Of a stretch of DNA of 39,989 bases, positions 23,779-32,467 are shown piece after piece; the first letter of the stretch is position 1; the number at the start of each line of letters is the position of its first letter. This stretch comes from CAYXXZ01 sp964469165 (GTDB lineage: Bacteria; Pseudomonadota; Gammaproteobacteria; Pseudomonadales; Porticoccaceae). The stretch lies in NCBI GenBank assembly GCA_964469165.1, contig CAYXXZ010000017.1, positions 1 through 39,989 on the forward strand. Direction: 5' to 3'. Both the position numbers and the translations under genes were made by a program. The notes below the pieces were generated by a model. It did no database searches. It had not been told where the DNA came from and saw only the letters and a program-made list of their open reading frames with translations.

Positions 23779-23952
23779 TCAATGTTTCAAAATCACATAA
23801 AGCGCGTGAATGATGCCCGGCACAAAGCCCAGCAGGGTGAGCAGGATATTGAGCCAGAAGTGTCCTTTCAGACCGACTTCGAGGAATACACCCAAAGGCG
23901 GAAGGATGATGGCAAAAATAATCTTGATGGGATCTGTCACGGTTACGGCCAT
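23779..23952 (-). CDS. YqaE/Pmp3 family small membrane protein
   Basis: The intact 57-aa protein reads MAVTVTDPIKIIFAIILPPL, then GVFLEVGLKGHFWLNILLTL and LGFVPGIIHALYVIL, the two-helix Pmp3/UPF0057 pattern with the hallmark LPPLGVFLE. Members are stress-induced plasma-membrane proteins that affect membrane potential and salt tolerance; the exact mechanism is unknown. AGGAG lies 9-13 bases upstream of the ATG. A broken copy is present at 22057-22182. Confidence 0.92.
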   Translation of the reverse strand: MAVTVTDPIKIIFAIILPPLGVFLEVGLKGHFWLNILLTLLGFVPGIIHALYVILKH

Positions 23953-23991
23953 TACTGTATCTCCTGATCGATGATCTATCGGATTTTCATT

Positions 23992-24308
23992 CTACTCGGT
24001 GCGCCGCGCGAAGGTTCCTGTCACCTGATTATCGCCAACCTCGACGGTTCGTTCTTCCTTTTCACCTGGGAAGCCGGCGACATCGACAACAAGAGTATAG
24101 GCTCCGGGCTCAAGATTCACATAGGTTATTGGCCCGGTGTCTTACACCTCGAGTATCATTTTCCCTGTGTCATCCCTGACCACCTTGCTGCCGCCACTCA
24201 AATAATGACCTTCGTGAGTCGCCAGTGTCACCCCTAGCGAAAACGTCTTGCCAATTTTCGCCACCGCACCCCGCTGAAAAAAATACCTGACGTGAGACGA
24301 CGGAACAT
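23992..24308 (-). pseudogene. Broken carboxypeptidase-regulatory-like secreted protein
   Basis: An excellent ribosome-binding site (GGAGGAG) precedes ATG at 24308. The frame reads MFRRLTSGIFF, a signal-peptide beginning, but then closes. In another frame follows AVAKIGKTFSLGVTLATHEG, then GHYLSGGSKVVRDDTGKMIL, an in-frame stop, and then ITYVNLEPGAYTLVVDVAGF to ARRTE. This is the pattern of a small periplasmic protein with a carboxypeptidase-regulatory-like beta-sandwich. At least one frameshift and one stop break it. Confidence 0.72.
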
Positions 24309-24540
24309 GATGAACTCCTCCTGCTGTCTGTTGCCGGGTCTTTGAATGTTGGTCACCGCACAGAGTTCCGTTGCATTCTGTGCTTTGTGAAACACGCTCC
24401 GTATAGTCGCCATAAGATCAGGTTGCTTTTTTTCGATTTGTTGTATATCTACTTTATGCGGGACCTGCGAGTTGTGAGTCCTGCGACAACGCCAATGACT
24501 GTACCGTCTTACCCATATGAATCGAAAAAGGATATTTATC

Positions 24541-24696
24541 ATGAAATCATCAACGTTCCGGCCGTTCAGTGTATTTGCTTTTTTCGCCACCATTGTTCTG
24601 AGTGCATTCTTGCTTTCCGCCTGCAATACCGTGGAAGGTGCCGGCAAGGATATCGAGCGGGCAGGCGAAAAAGTACAGGATGCCAGCAACAGATAA
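24541..24696 (+). CDS. Entericidin-type small lipoprotein
   Basis: The 51-aa protein has a signal peptide ending in the lipobox LLSAC (Cys 27) followed by NTVEGAGKDIERAGEKVQDA, the conserved entericidin EcnA/EcnB tail. These are small envelope lipoproteins linked to stationary-phase and stress responses; a toxin role was proposed for EcnB. AAGGATA precedes the ATG. It faces the DUF3185-like gene, with a hairpin between them. Confidence 0.88.
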   Translation: MKSSTFRPFSVFAFFATIVLSAFLLSACNTVEGAGKDIERAGEKVQDASNR

Positions 24697-24782
24697 TGGC
24701 CGAGACTGCCAGGCGCAGGGCCTCCTGCGCCTGTACACGTTCAGCCGCACAGTCAATTTTCCCAGCGAATAATAAACGGAAC

Positions 24783-24810
24783 CGCACACCGATAGAAATT
24801 TCGGTGTGCG
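24783..24810. terminator. Hairpin between convergent entericidin and DUF3185 genes
   Basis: Perfect 10-bp stem CGCACACCGA (24783-24792) and TCGGTGTGCG (24801-24810) with an 8-base loop. The T-tract is weak, so it may be a two-way terminator or a protective hairpin. Confidence 0.6.
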
Positions 24811-24824
24811 TACGCGAGCAGTAA

Positions 24825-25028
24825 TTATTTTCGCAAGAATGCGAGAAAGGCGCCGACCACCACCGCGACCGCGCCTCCTATGAGATACCACATGGTTTCA
24901 TCGGTGAAGCGCCCGGTGATTCCTTCCACCACCTGCTCCCCCAGTGATTGCGACGCCTGCCAACCGAAATAAAGCAGGATTACGCCAACGACGATCAAAA
25001 CGATTCCCACAAGTTTTTGTTGCGCCAT
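24825..25028 (-). CDS. DUF3185-like small membrane protein
   Basis: The 67-aa protein has two membrane helices (MAQQKLVGIVLIVVGVILLY at the start, and WYLIGGAVAVVVGAFLAFL at the end) with a short polar loop containing SQSLGEQVVEGITGRFTD, the usual DUF3185 arrangement. Its function is unknown. Together with yqaE and the entericidin it makes a group of small envelope/stress genes between fliR and flgL. Confidence 0.82.
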   Translation of the reverse strand: MAQQKLVGIVLIVVGVILLYFGWQASQSLGEQVVEGITGRFTDETMWYLIGGAVAVVVGAFLAFLRK

Positions 25029-25122
25029 GTCTTTCTCCGCTTGTTATGAACACTTTTGTGACGGGCGACCTAAACATAGCTCAGGTTTTGTCAAAACGCC
25101 AACGAGAGAGCGAGCGCAGGCC

Positions 25123-26319
25123 CTAAAGAAAATTGAACAGCGACATGCGGGTGATATCGACGAACGCCTTTTGCGAGGCCTCCAAACCCATCTGCCGCAG
25201 GCTGTAATCGGATATGCCTTTGACCAGATCAAAATCCACCAATTGGGACAGCGTTTCCTCATAGTTGAGAATGCGGTTGCCCGCCACTTCGTCGACGGTG
25301 TCCAGCTCGTTGAGCTTGGCACCCACCGAGGCGCGCACGGTGAGGATATTGTCCAATGCGTTGTCGAGTTCACGCATGCTGGTGTTGAGCGTATTGCGCA
25401 GGCGCGCCTTGTCCGTCGCCGTCTGATCCGGACGTTCCAGGGCATCGACGAGATTTTTGAGCGTGGCGAAGAGATCGGTGTTGACGCCGCCTGACGGTGC
25501 CACGACGAGACTGTCGCCAGCGGCGGGGACACCGTCGAGTTTCAGCGATAGGCCACCGAATACCACGGGCTCACCAGCCTGCCAGATTTGCGCCGGCGCA
25601 CCGTTGACGCTGTAGCTGATGCTGTCGCCGGCGACACTGAACTCGAGGGTGAAAGCACTGCCATGGTCCGGCGCGCTGTTGTCCAGCACCAGTGGCCCGG
25701 TGAAGGTGAGGTTGCCGGCATTGCCCGGCGCCGCGGTGGCGACATATCCGGCGCCCGCCTGTACCATTTGAAACAGGGTGATGCCATTGTCGCCCACCGC
25801 CATCAGGCGCGCGTCATCGATGCGAAGGTTCCGAGCATTGGCGTCGCCCACGTAGCTCACTGCGCCGGCACCATCGCGCACAAACGGCGGGCTGTCGTCC
25901 TGGAAGCCGCCGAACAGATAGCGGCCATTGCCGTCCGCCGCATTGGCCTGACCGAGCACGGTTTCGAGAATGCCGCGCAGTTCGGCGGCGATCGAGGCGC
26001 GGTCGGCGGGCGTCAGGGTGTCGCTGGCCGCCTGCACTGCCAGCGTCTTGGCGCTGGTGATGGCGTGCCCGATGCTGTTGAGTACCTGTTCCTGCTGCGA
26101 CAGGGCATTGCGCGCCCCGACCCGAGCGGCGGCGTACTGCTCGGCCACCGCCTTGGACTGGGACACCTCCAGCGCGCGCGACGACGCCAGCGGGTCGTCG
26201 GAGGGTTTCAGCACCCTTTGCCCCGACGCCAATTGCTGACCGATGCGGAGGAATTCCGCCTGTTGACGCTGCAGGGTGGCGGTACTGGCGCCAAACAGGG
26301 TCTGGGTGCTGATGCGCAT
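25123..26319 (-). CDS. flgL: Flagellar hook-filament junction protein FlgL (HAP3)
   Basis: The 398-aa protein has the flagellin-like N-terminal helix region (MRISTQTLFGASTATLQRQQ, then RVLKPSDDPLASSRAL) and a C-terminal flagellin-like helix ending in DITRMSLFNFL. The middle contains GRYLFGGFQDDSPPF. FlgL joins FlgK to the filament. The start at 26319 has GGAGG before it; an extension to 26397 overlaps flgK. It is longer than E. coli FlgL (317 aa), with extra residues in the central surface domain. Confidence 0.96.
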   Translation of the reverse strand: MRISTQTLFGASTATLQRQQAEFLRIGQQLASGQRVLKPSDDPLASSRALEVSQSKAVAEQYAAARVGARNALSQQEQVLNSIGHAITSAKTLAVQAASDTLTPADRASIAAELRGILETVLGQANAADGNGRYLFGGFQDDSPPFVRDGAGAVSYVGDANARNLRIDDARLMAVGDNGITLFQMVQAGAGYVATAAPGNAGNLTFTGPLVLDNSAPDHGSAFTLEFSVAGDSISYSVNGAPAQIWQAGEPVVFGGLSLKLDGVPAAGDSLVVAPSGGVNTDLFATLKNLVDALERPDQTATDKARLRNTLNTSMRELDNALDNILTVRASVGAKLNELDTVDEVAGNRILNYEETLSQLVDFDLVKGISDYSLRQMGLEASQKAFVDITRMSLFNFL

Positions 26320-26335
26320 CGTGTGCCTCCGGAAG

Positions 26336-27955
26336 TCAGCGGCTGACGCCGAGAATGGTATCGAACAGCGTGCTCGCCACTTCGATGATCTTGGCATTGG
26401 CCTGGTAATACTGCTGGTAGCGGATCAGGTTGGCGGCTTCCTCATCCAGATTCACACCGGATTCCGACTGCTGCACCACGCGGATCTGCTCGGTGAAGCC
26501 GCGCTGCGCCTGGAGGTTGAGTTCGGCGATGTTGGTGCGGATGCCGACGTCGCTGACGAGCCCCGCATACGCCTGGTTGAGGCTGGCGCGACCGCCCACC
26601 ACCTTGCTGTTCTGGAGGTCGAGCAGCGCCAGCGCATTGCGATTGTCGCCGCTGCTGGCCGACTGGCCGGCGGCGATGAGGCCCGGATCGCGGATCAGAT
26701 TGGCAAAATCCCGGGTGACGTTGCGGGTCGGCTGCAGCAGGTAGCTGTCGCCATCCACGAGTTGCGCCGGATCATCCAGGGTCAGCACCAGGCCGTCGAA
26801 GGCCAGTTGGTTGGCGCCGTTGAGCGCGATATCGAAACTCGCCCCGGTATCGCGGCGCGTCACCACGAACGTCCCGCTTGCGGCATCGCTGACGCGGATA
26901 TCGTAATCCGCGCCGCTGAGCGCGGCAGTACCATCGAAGATTGCACTGAATTGCGCGCCACCGCTGTTGTTGTCGTTGGCGAACAGGCGCGGCGCGCCCA
27001 GCGCAAAGAGATCGCCCCCGGCGTTGCCGTACAGGTCCGTGCCACCGCCGTGCTGGCCGTTGAAAGCGTGCGCCAGCGATGCCGCCAGCAGGCCGATCCC
27101 GTTCTGGACACTGTCGAGGGTTTCGCGGCGAAATGCCATGAGGCCACCGAGGCGACCGCCCGCGAAAACCGTCTCGCCCAACTCCACCGGAGTGCCCGCA
27201 GGCCCGTCGTAGCCCACCGTGACGCGGGTGGGATCGTCCGCGGCCATGACCGCCTCGATCTCGAAATGGCGTCCGCCCACGACCAGGGGCTTGCCGTCGG
27301 CCATGGCGATACTGTAGTTGACACCGTCCAGATAGCTGACGCGAACATCCATGCTCTCGGCAAGTTTGTTGACCATGGCATCGCGCTGGTTGAGCAAGGC
27401 GTTGGGCGCCTCGCCGCGATTGGCCACCGCCAGGGTGATCTCGTTGTTGAGCCTGGCGATCTGCGCCAGGGTGTCGTTGATACCGGTGATTTCGTTGCCG
27501 ATCTGACCATTGATGCTGTGCTGCATGCTGTGCAGATAGCCATCCACGGCGCGGAACTGGGCGGTGAGCGCGTTGGCGGTGCCGATCACCCCCATGCGCG
27601 CGGCGGGATCAGCCGGTGACGCCACCACATCCTGCAGCGACGAAAAGAAGCTCTGTAGCAACGGCGCCAGTCCAGTGTTGCTGCTGCCCAGCAGGTTGTC
27701 GATCTGGGCCACCTGCGCGTGATAGGCATCAAGCCCGCTCAGGTTGCTGGTGGCGCTGTTGAGCTGCGCCGCAACGAACTGATTGAACTGACGCTGGATG
27801 GCGCCGACACCGACGCCGCCCACGCGCTGTTGCTCCAGCACCGGGATCTCGCGGTGGTAGCCGGGGGTGTAGACATTGCTGATATTGTTGCTGGTTGCCA
27901 GCAGCGCAGCCTGGGCGCTGCTGAGGCCACTGACGCCGATGGAGAAGATTTTCAT
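26336..27955 (-). CDS. flgK: Flagellar hook-associated protein FlgK (HAP1)
   Basis: The 539-aa protein starts MKIFSIGVSGLSSAQAALLA with the rod/hook N-terminal motif NNISNVYTPGYHRE and ends with a conserved helix NLIRYQQYYQANAKIIEVAS. It connects the hook to FlgL. It has its own FliA-type promoter at 27983-28009 and is followed by flgL after 16 bases. Confidence 0.97.
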   Translation of the reverse strand: MKIFSIGVSGLSSAQAALLATSNNISNVYTPGYHREIPVLEQQRVGGVGVGAIQRQFNQFVAAQLNSATSNLSGLDAYHAQVAQIDNLLGSSNTGLAPLLQSFFSSLQDVVASPADPAARMGVIGTANALTAQFRAVDGYLHSMQHSINGQIGNEITGINDTLAQIARLNNEITLAVANRGEAPNALLNQRDAMVNKLAESMDVRVSYLDGVNYSIAMADGKPLVVGGRHFEIEAVMAADDPTRVTVGYDGPAGTPVELGETVFAGGRLGGLMAFRRETLDSVQNGIGLLAASLAHAFNGQHGGGTDLYGNAGGDLFALGAPRLFANDNNSGGAQFSAIFDGTAALSGADYDIRVSDAASGTFVVTRRDTGASFDIALNGANQLAFDGLVLTLDDPAQLVDGDSYLLQPTRNVTRDFANLIRDPGLIAAGQSASSGDNRNALALLDLQNSKVVGGRASLNQAYAGLVSDVGIRTNIAELNLQAQRGFTEQIRVVQQSESGVNLDEEAANLIRYQQYYQANAKIIEVASTLFDTILGVSR

Positions 27956-27982
27956 CCCGGTGTTCCTGTGTTGATATCTGGG

Positions 27983-28009
27983 TTATCGGCCGCATGCTCG
28001 GGTTCTTGA
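27983..28009 (-). promoter_or_regulatory. Sigma-28 promoter for flgKL
   Basis: On the minus strand: TCAAGAAC, 11 bases, GCCGATAA. The -10 is exact and the spacing ideal. It lies between flgJ and flgK, 28 bases before the flgK start, so flgKL can be expressed late without the flgB-J operon. Confidence 0.82.
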
Positions 28010-28032
28010 CTGAAGGTGAGGGCAGGCAGGCT

Positions 28033-29010
28033 TCAGCCTGATTCCGCCAGCTCTCTGCTGCGCGCGATCAAGGAGATGAGCTTGTCGGCGTAGGCGGGAT
28101 CGGTCGCATAGCCGGCGGCCTGCAGTTCGCGCGCAGCCTGTTCCGCGCTCGCCGCTGCGGCCACCGCCTGATACCTGGGGTTGCCGCCCACCAGGCGCGC
28201 GTAATCCGCAAACGCCATCTCGTAACTGTCGTAGACACGGAAGCGCGCCTCCACCCTGACCCGCTCGCCCGCGACGTACTCGTGGGTGACCACGCTGGTG
28301 GTCTCGCCCCGCCAATCGCCGCCGGCCTTGATCCCGAACAGGTTGTGGCTGTCGCTGCCGTCGGCGCGGGCGATGCGGTAGCGGCCCCAGCCGGTTTCCA
28401 GCGCGGCCTGGGCGAGCATCAGCTCGGCGGACAGGCCAGCGGCGCGGGCGGCAGCTTCGGCGGGCTCGCGCAGGCGCGCGAGAAAGCGTGCGGGGGCGGC
28501 CGGTACAGGTGTGGCTGTGGTCGCATCATGCCGCTCTGGCGGAAGGGGCGGGGCGGCACGCGGAGCCCCTGTAACACGCAGCGCAGCCAGAGGGTCTGGC
28601 GCTGCAGCAATGGTGCCACCCGGCACGCCTGCGGGGGAAGGGGGCAGCTCGTGACCGCGCAGATCGGTAGGCGCGCCGCGCGGGATGCCGGCCAGCAGGC
28701 CGCTGCGTGGCGCCGGAGGCCTGTCGCGCAGTTGCGCCACCAGTTGCTCGGCAAGACCCAATCCGCGCCCGGCCAGGTGCTGGGCCCACTGCTGGTCGAG
28801 CAGCGACTCATGGAAGCGCGTCGCGGAGCTGTCGAACAGAGCGGCGCGCGGGGTGGCGTCGCGCAAGCTTTTCAGCATCATTTGCAGCATGACGGCTTCG
28901 AACTGGTCGGCGGCCGCTTCGAGCGCCGCGTCCCGGTCCTCGCTGTGGCGCAGGCGCTCGAGTCCCTGTACGTCGAGGGCGAAGCCACCGGCAAGCGCGG
29001 CCAGCGTCAC
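28033..29010 (-). CDS. flgJ: Rod-cap and peptidoglycan hydrolase FlgJ
   Basis: The 325-aa protein has an N-terminal rod-cap domain (about residues 25-95; DQFEAVMLQMMLKSLRDA) and a proline-rich linker. The C-terminal glucosaminidase-type domain (about 175-320) has catalytic Glu 205 in AALETGWGR and the motifs NLFGIKAGG and FRVYDSYEMAFADYARL. It cuts peptidoglycan so the rod can pass. The start is a GTG overlapping the flgI stop by 4 bases. Confidence 0.95.
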   Translation of the reverse strand: MTLAALAGGFALDVQGLERLRHSEDRDAALEAAADQFEAVMLQMMLKSLRDATPRAALFDSSATRFHESLLDQQWAQHLAGRGLGLAEQLVAQLRDRPPAPRSGLLAGIPRGAPTDLRGHELPPSPAGVPGGTIAAAPDPLAALRVTGAPRAAPPLPPERHDATTATPVPAAPARFLARLREPAEAAARAAGLSAELMLAQAALETGWGRYRIARADGSDSHNLFGIKAGGDWRGETTSVVTHEYVAGERVRVEARFRVYDSYEMAFADYARLVGGNPRYQAVAAAASAEQAARELQAAGYATDPAYADKLISLIARSRELAESG

Positions 29011-30104
29011 AGGATCTCCAGTTCGGCGCGCAGGGCGCCGGCCGCCTTGAGCGCCTCGAGTATGGACATCAGATCTTGCGGGGTGGCACCCAGGGAGTTG
29101 AGCGCGTCCACCACATCCAGCAGGTCGACGCCCTGCACCGGGTTGAGGCCGCCTACCTGCTGTTCGATGAGGATGTCCGAATCGGGCACCACTACCGTTT
29201 CACCCATGCCGAAGGGCGCCGGCTGCACCACGTCGTAATTGCTGCTGATGGTTACCGACAGGTTGCCGTGGGCCACCGCCGCCGGGTACAGGCTCACCGG
29301 GCCGCTCAGCACCACGGAGCCGGTGCGGGCGTTGATCACCACTCGTGCCCTGGCGTCGCCGGGCACGACCTCGACATTTTCAACCTGTGCCATGAAGGCC
29401 ACCAGACCACCGCTCTCCACCGGGCCGGCGAGGCGAATCACGCGGCTGTCGACGGCTTCGGCGACGCGGTGGCCGAAATGGTCATTGATGGCCGCCACGA
29501 CGCGCTGCGCGGTGGTGAAATTCGCCTCGCGCAGTTGCAGGTCGACGCTGCCGCCCAGGGTTTCGAGGCGAAACGGCACGTCCCGCTCCACCAGCGCGCC
29601 AGCGCTGATGCGCCCGCCGGCGAGCTGGTTGATCTGGGCGCTGCTGCCCCCGGCCTGGGCACCGGCGCCACCCACCAGCAGATTGCCCTGGGCGATGGCG
29701 TAGATTTCGCCGTCGACACCCTTGAGGGGCGTCATCAGCAGGGTGCCGCCGCGCAGGCTTCTGGCGTTGCCCACCGACGACACCACCACGTCGAGGCGCT
29801 GTCCCGGCCGGGCAAAGGGCGGCAGGGTAGCGCTCACCATTACCGCCGCCACGTTGCGCAACTGCATATTGGTGCCGGGGGGCACGGTAATGCCCAACTG
29901 CGACAGCATGTTGGTGAGGCTCTGGCCGGTAAAGGGCGCCTGCATGGTCTGGTCGCCGGTGCCGTCGAGACCCACCACCAGACCGTAGCCCACCAGCGGG
30001 TTGTCGCGCACCCCGGCGATGTCGGCAATATCGCCTATGCGCTCGGCGCGCGCGCCGCACGCCAGCGCCAGAACGGCGAGAAACCCCAAGACGCGGCGCA
30101 CCAT
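29007..30104 (-). CDS. flgI: Flagellar P-ring protein FlgI
   Basis: The 365-aa protein has a signal peptide (MVRRVLGFLAVLALACGARA) followed by ERIGDIADIAGVRDNPLVGY, with GLVVGLDGTGDQT and the C-terminal VDLLDVVDALNSLGATPQDL. FlgI forms the periplasmic P ring around the rod. The length equals E. coli FlgI. The ATG at 30104 overlaps the flgH stop; a longer open frame upstream covers flgH in another frame. Confidence 0.97.
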   Translation of the reverse strand: MVRRVLGFLAVLALACGARAERIGDIADIAGVRDNPLVGYGLVVGLDGTGDQTMQAPFTGQSLTNMLSQLGITVPPGTNMQLRNVAAVMVSATLPPFARPGQRLDVVVSSVGNARSLRGGTLLMTPLKGVDGEIYAIAQGNLLVGGAGAQAGGSSAQINQLAGGRISAGALVERDVPFRLETLGGSVDLQLREANFTTAQRVVAAINDHFGHRVAEAVDSRVIRLAGPVESGGLVAFMAQVENVEVVPGDARARVVINARTGSVVLSGPVSLYPAAVAHGNLSVTISSNYDVVQPAPFGMGETVVVPDSDILIEQQVGGLNPVQGVDLLDVVDALNSLGATPQDLMSILEALKAAGALRAELEIL

Positions 30105-30766
30105 CAGTAGGGTGCCACGTTGAGGAAGAGGCGCTGCAGCCAGCCCATGCGCTGGGCCTCGCTGATGTAGCCGTCGCCGGTGTACTGAATGCGGGCGTCC
30201 GCCACCAGCGTGGACGGCACCGTGTTCTGGCCGCCGATGGAACGCGGATTCACCACCCCGGAGAAGCGGATGTACTCGGTGCCGCGATTGATCGCGATCT
30301 GCTTCTCGCCCGCCACCCGCAGGTTGCCGTTGGCGAACACTTCCTGCACCGACACGGTGATGGTGCCGGTGAAGGTATTGTTGGCGCGCGACCCGCCACC
30401 GCCGCTGAAGGCCTGCTCGGAGGACAGGTCGAAACCGTACTTGGCCAGCTCTTCCAGGGCGTCGGGCAACTGGTCGAGCGCCAGGCTGCCGCTGGCGGAG
30501 CGCAGGGTATTGGAAGACGCGTTCTTGCTGGCGCTCACCTGCTCGTTGACGACGATGGTGAGAATATCGCCGACACGGCGCGGACGCAGATCCTCGAAGA
30601 GCGGCATATGGCCGCGCTGGGGCTGAAAGATGGCGCCATTGTTGGCGGCCTGCGGCGGCGCGGCACCGCCGCCCGCGCCGGGCCAGCTTTCCGCGCGCGG
30701 CGCCGTCTTGCCGGCACAGCCCGTCAGGGCCAGTACGGCGAGCATCGCACAAACACGCAGCGCCAC
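30104..30766 (-). CDS. flgH: Flagellar L-ring lipoprotein FlgH
   Basis: The 220-aa protein has a lipoprotein signal with the lipobox LTGC (Cys 17), then PRRVGDILTIVVNEQVSASK and GEKQIAINRGTEYIRFSGVV typical of FlgH. It forms the outer-membrane L ring. It starts with GTG, 10 bases after the flgG stop. Confidence 0.96.
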   Translation of the reverse strand: MALRVCAMLAVLALTGCAGKTAPRAESWPGAGGGAAPPQAANNGAIFQPQRGHMPLFEDLRPRRVGDILTIVVNEQVSASKNASSNTLRSASGSLALDQLPDALEELAKYGFDLSSEQAFSGGGGSRANNTFTGTITVSVQEVFANGNLRVAGEKQIAINRGTEYIRFSGVVNPRSIGGQNTVPSTLVADARIQYTGDGYISEAQRMGWLQRLFLNVAPY

Positions 30767-30776
30767 CTGTCGGCCC

Positions 30777-31559
30777 TCAGAGTTGCGCCAGGCGCGCCAG
30801 CATCTCGTCGCTGGTCTGCACCGCCTTGCTGTTGATCTCGTAGGCGCGCTGGGTCTGGATCATGTTGACCATCTCTTCCACCACGTTGACGTTGGAGGTT
30901 TCCACATAGCCCTGGTAGAGGCGCCCGGCACCGTTCATGCCCGGCATGTTCTCGTTGCGCGGTCCCGACGCACTGGTTTCCAGGTAGAGGTTCTGGCCGA
31001 TGGTTTGCAGGCCCGCATCGTTGACGAAGGTCGAGAGGGTGAGCTGGCCAACCTGTTCGGCAAGGTTGTTGCCCGGCTGGGTGACGGACACGATGCCGTC
31101 CTGGCCGATGGTGATCGACAGGGCATTCTCGGGAATGATGATGGCGGGCTCCAGCGGGTAGCCGCCCGCGGTCACCAGCTGGCCGTTCTGGTCGAGCTGG
31201 AAGCTGCCGTCACGGGTGTAGGCGACGTTGCCGTCCGGCATCAGCACCTGGAAAAAACCGTTGCCGTCGATGGCGAGATCGCGGGAATTGCCGGTCTGCA
31301 TCAGGTTGCCCTGGGTATGGAGGCGCTCGCTGGCCACGGCGCGCACGCCAGTGCCCACCTGCAGGCCCGAGGGCAGGTTGTTCTGGTTGTTGGCCCAGGC
31401 ACCGGGCTGGCGCAGGTTCTGGTAGAGCAGGTCTTCGAACACGGCGCGCGAGCGCTTGAAGCCATTGGTGCCGACGTTGGCCAGGTTGTTGGTGACCACG
31501 TCCAGTTGCAGTTGCTGGGCCTCGAGCCCGGTCTTGGCGGTCCACAGTGACTTGATCAT
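30777..31559 (-). CDS. flgG: Flagellar distal rod protein FlgG
   Basis: The 260-aa protein (same length as E. coli FlgG) has the N-terminal MIKSLWTAKTGLEAQQLQLD, the NNLANVGTNGFKRSRAVFED rod motif, DLAIDGNGFFQVL, and the C-terminal VEEMVNMIQTQRAYEINSKA. It forms the distal rod. Upstream lies an inverted repeat that separates it from flgF. Confidence 0.98.
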   Translation of the reverse strand: MIKSLWTAKTGLEAQQLQLDVVTNNLANVGTNGFKRSRAVFEDLLYQNLRQPGAWANNQNNLPSGLQVGTGVRAVASERLHTQGNLMQTGNSRDLAIDGNGFFQVLMPDGNVAYTRDGSFQLDQNGQLVTAGGYPLEPAIIIPENALSITIGQDGIVSVTQPGNNLAEQVGQLTLSTFVNDAGLQTIGQNLYLETSASGPRNENMPGMNGAGRLYQGYVETSNVNVVEEMVNMIQTQRAYEINSKAVQTSDEMLARLAQL

Positions 31560-31591
31560 GCTTGCGGTTTCCTATCTTGTGACGTTCATCG

Positions 31592-31677
31592 CAGGTTGGG
31601 CTGACGCAGGAAGCCCAACAGCGCCGTTGCAGGATTACCCTGGGGTTTGTTGGGCTTCCTGCGTCAGCCCAACCTAC
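31592..31677. repeat. Family C inverted repeat, variant (C3) between flgG and flgF
   Basis: Arms AGGTTGGGCTGACGCAGGAA and TTCCTGCGTCAGCCCAACCT, about 28-30 bp in all, with a 27-base loop. The stem differs from C1/C2 at several positions, but in both arms, so pairing is retained. It sits in the 130-base flgF-flgG gap. Confidence 0.92.
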
Positions 31678-31689
31678 GGCGTTTTGCCC

Positions 31690-32448
31690 TCAGCCTTGCA
31701 GCGACAACAGGTTGTTGGCGCGCTGGGCGTTGTCGTCGGCATGCTCGATCACCTTGAGCTGCATCTCGTAGCGCCGTGCGTTGTCGATCAGCGCCACCAT
31801 GCCGTCCACCGCGCTGACATTGCTGCCTTCGAGTGCACCCGAGGCAACACGCGCGTCTTCGTCGCGGGGCAGGGCTCGGACTTCGCCATCCTCGCCGGGC
31901 GCGGCGCGGAACAGGCCGTCCTCGCCGCGCGTCAGGCGCTGCGCGCCGGGGTCCACCAGTTTGAGGCGGGCAATTTCCACCAGGGCGTCGGGGTTCTCGC
32001 CTTCGCCAATGGCGCTCAGGGTGCCGTCATCACCCACGAACACCTGGGCGCCGAGGGGGATCAGGACGGGGCCGTCGTCGCCCAACACCGGGCGGCCAGC
32101 GCTGGTGAGCATGCCGTTGCCGTCCACCTGCAAATCGCCGCGCCTTGTATAAGCTTCAGCGCCGGCGCCGTCCTGCACCGCCAACCAGGCGCCGCCGCGC
32201 AGCGCCACATCGAGCTCGCGGCCGGTGGTGGTGAAGGTGCCAGGGCTGAAATCCGCCCCCGCCGTGGTAGCAGCTACCGAAACGCGGGTCGCGAGCGTGC
32301 CAGCGCCCTGCACCGGCACGGCGCGCGCAGCCGACAGCTCGGCACGAAAACCGCTGGTCGCCAGGTTGGCGAGGTTGTTGCTGGCCACGGCCTGGCGCTC
32401 CAGGCTCTGCCTGGCGCCGGCCATGGCGGTGTAGAGAACGCGATCCAC
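31690..32448 (-). CDS. flgF: Flagellar proximal rod protein FlgF
   Basis: The 252-aa protein begins MDRVLYTAMAGARQSLERQA, with the rod motif NNLANLATSGFRAELSAARA and the C-terminal EGSNVSAVDGMVALIDNARR. The start is GTG. It is a proximal rod subunit. The length agrees with E. coli (251 aa). Confidence 0.96.
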   Translation of the reverse strand: MDRVLYTAMAGARQSLERQAVASNNLANLATSGFRAELSAARAVPVQGAGTLATRVSVAATTAGADFSPGTFTTTGRELDVALRGGAWLAVQDGAGAEAYTRRGDLQVDGNGMLTSAGRPVLGDDGPVLIPLGAQVFVGDDGTLSAIGEGENPDALVEIARLKLVDPGAQRLTRGEDGLFRAAPGEDGEVRALPRDEDARVASGALEGSNVSAVDGMVALIDNARRYEMQLKVIEHADDNAQRANNLLSLQG

Positions 32449-32467
32449 GGGTCAGGACTCTCCAGGG

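Noticed and set aside
23971..24237. 88-codon plus-strand frame
   Set aside because: It lies opposite a recognisable, broken carboxypeptidase-regulatory-like sequence on the minus strand and shows no motif of its own.
24342..24824. 160-codon plus-strand frame
   Set aside because: It overlaps the entericidin-type gene in another frame; Cys/Arg-rich composition is typical of a shadow.
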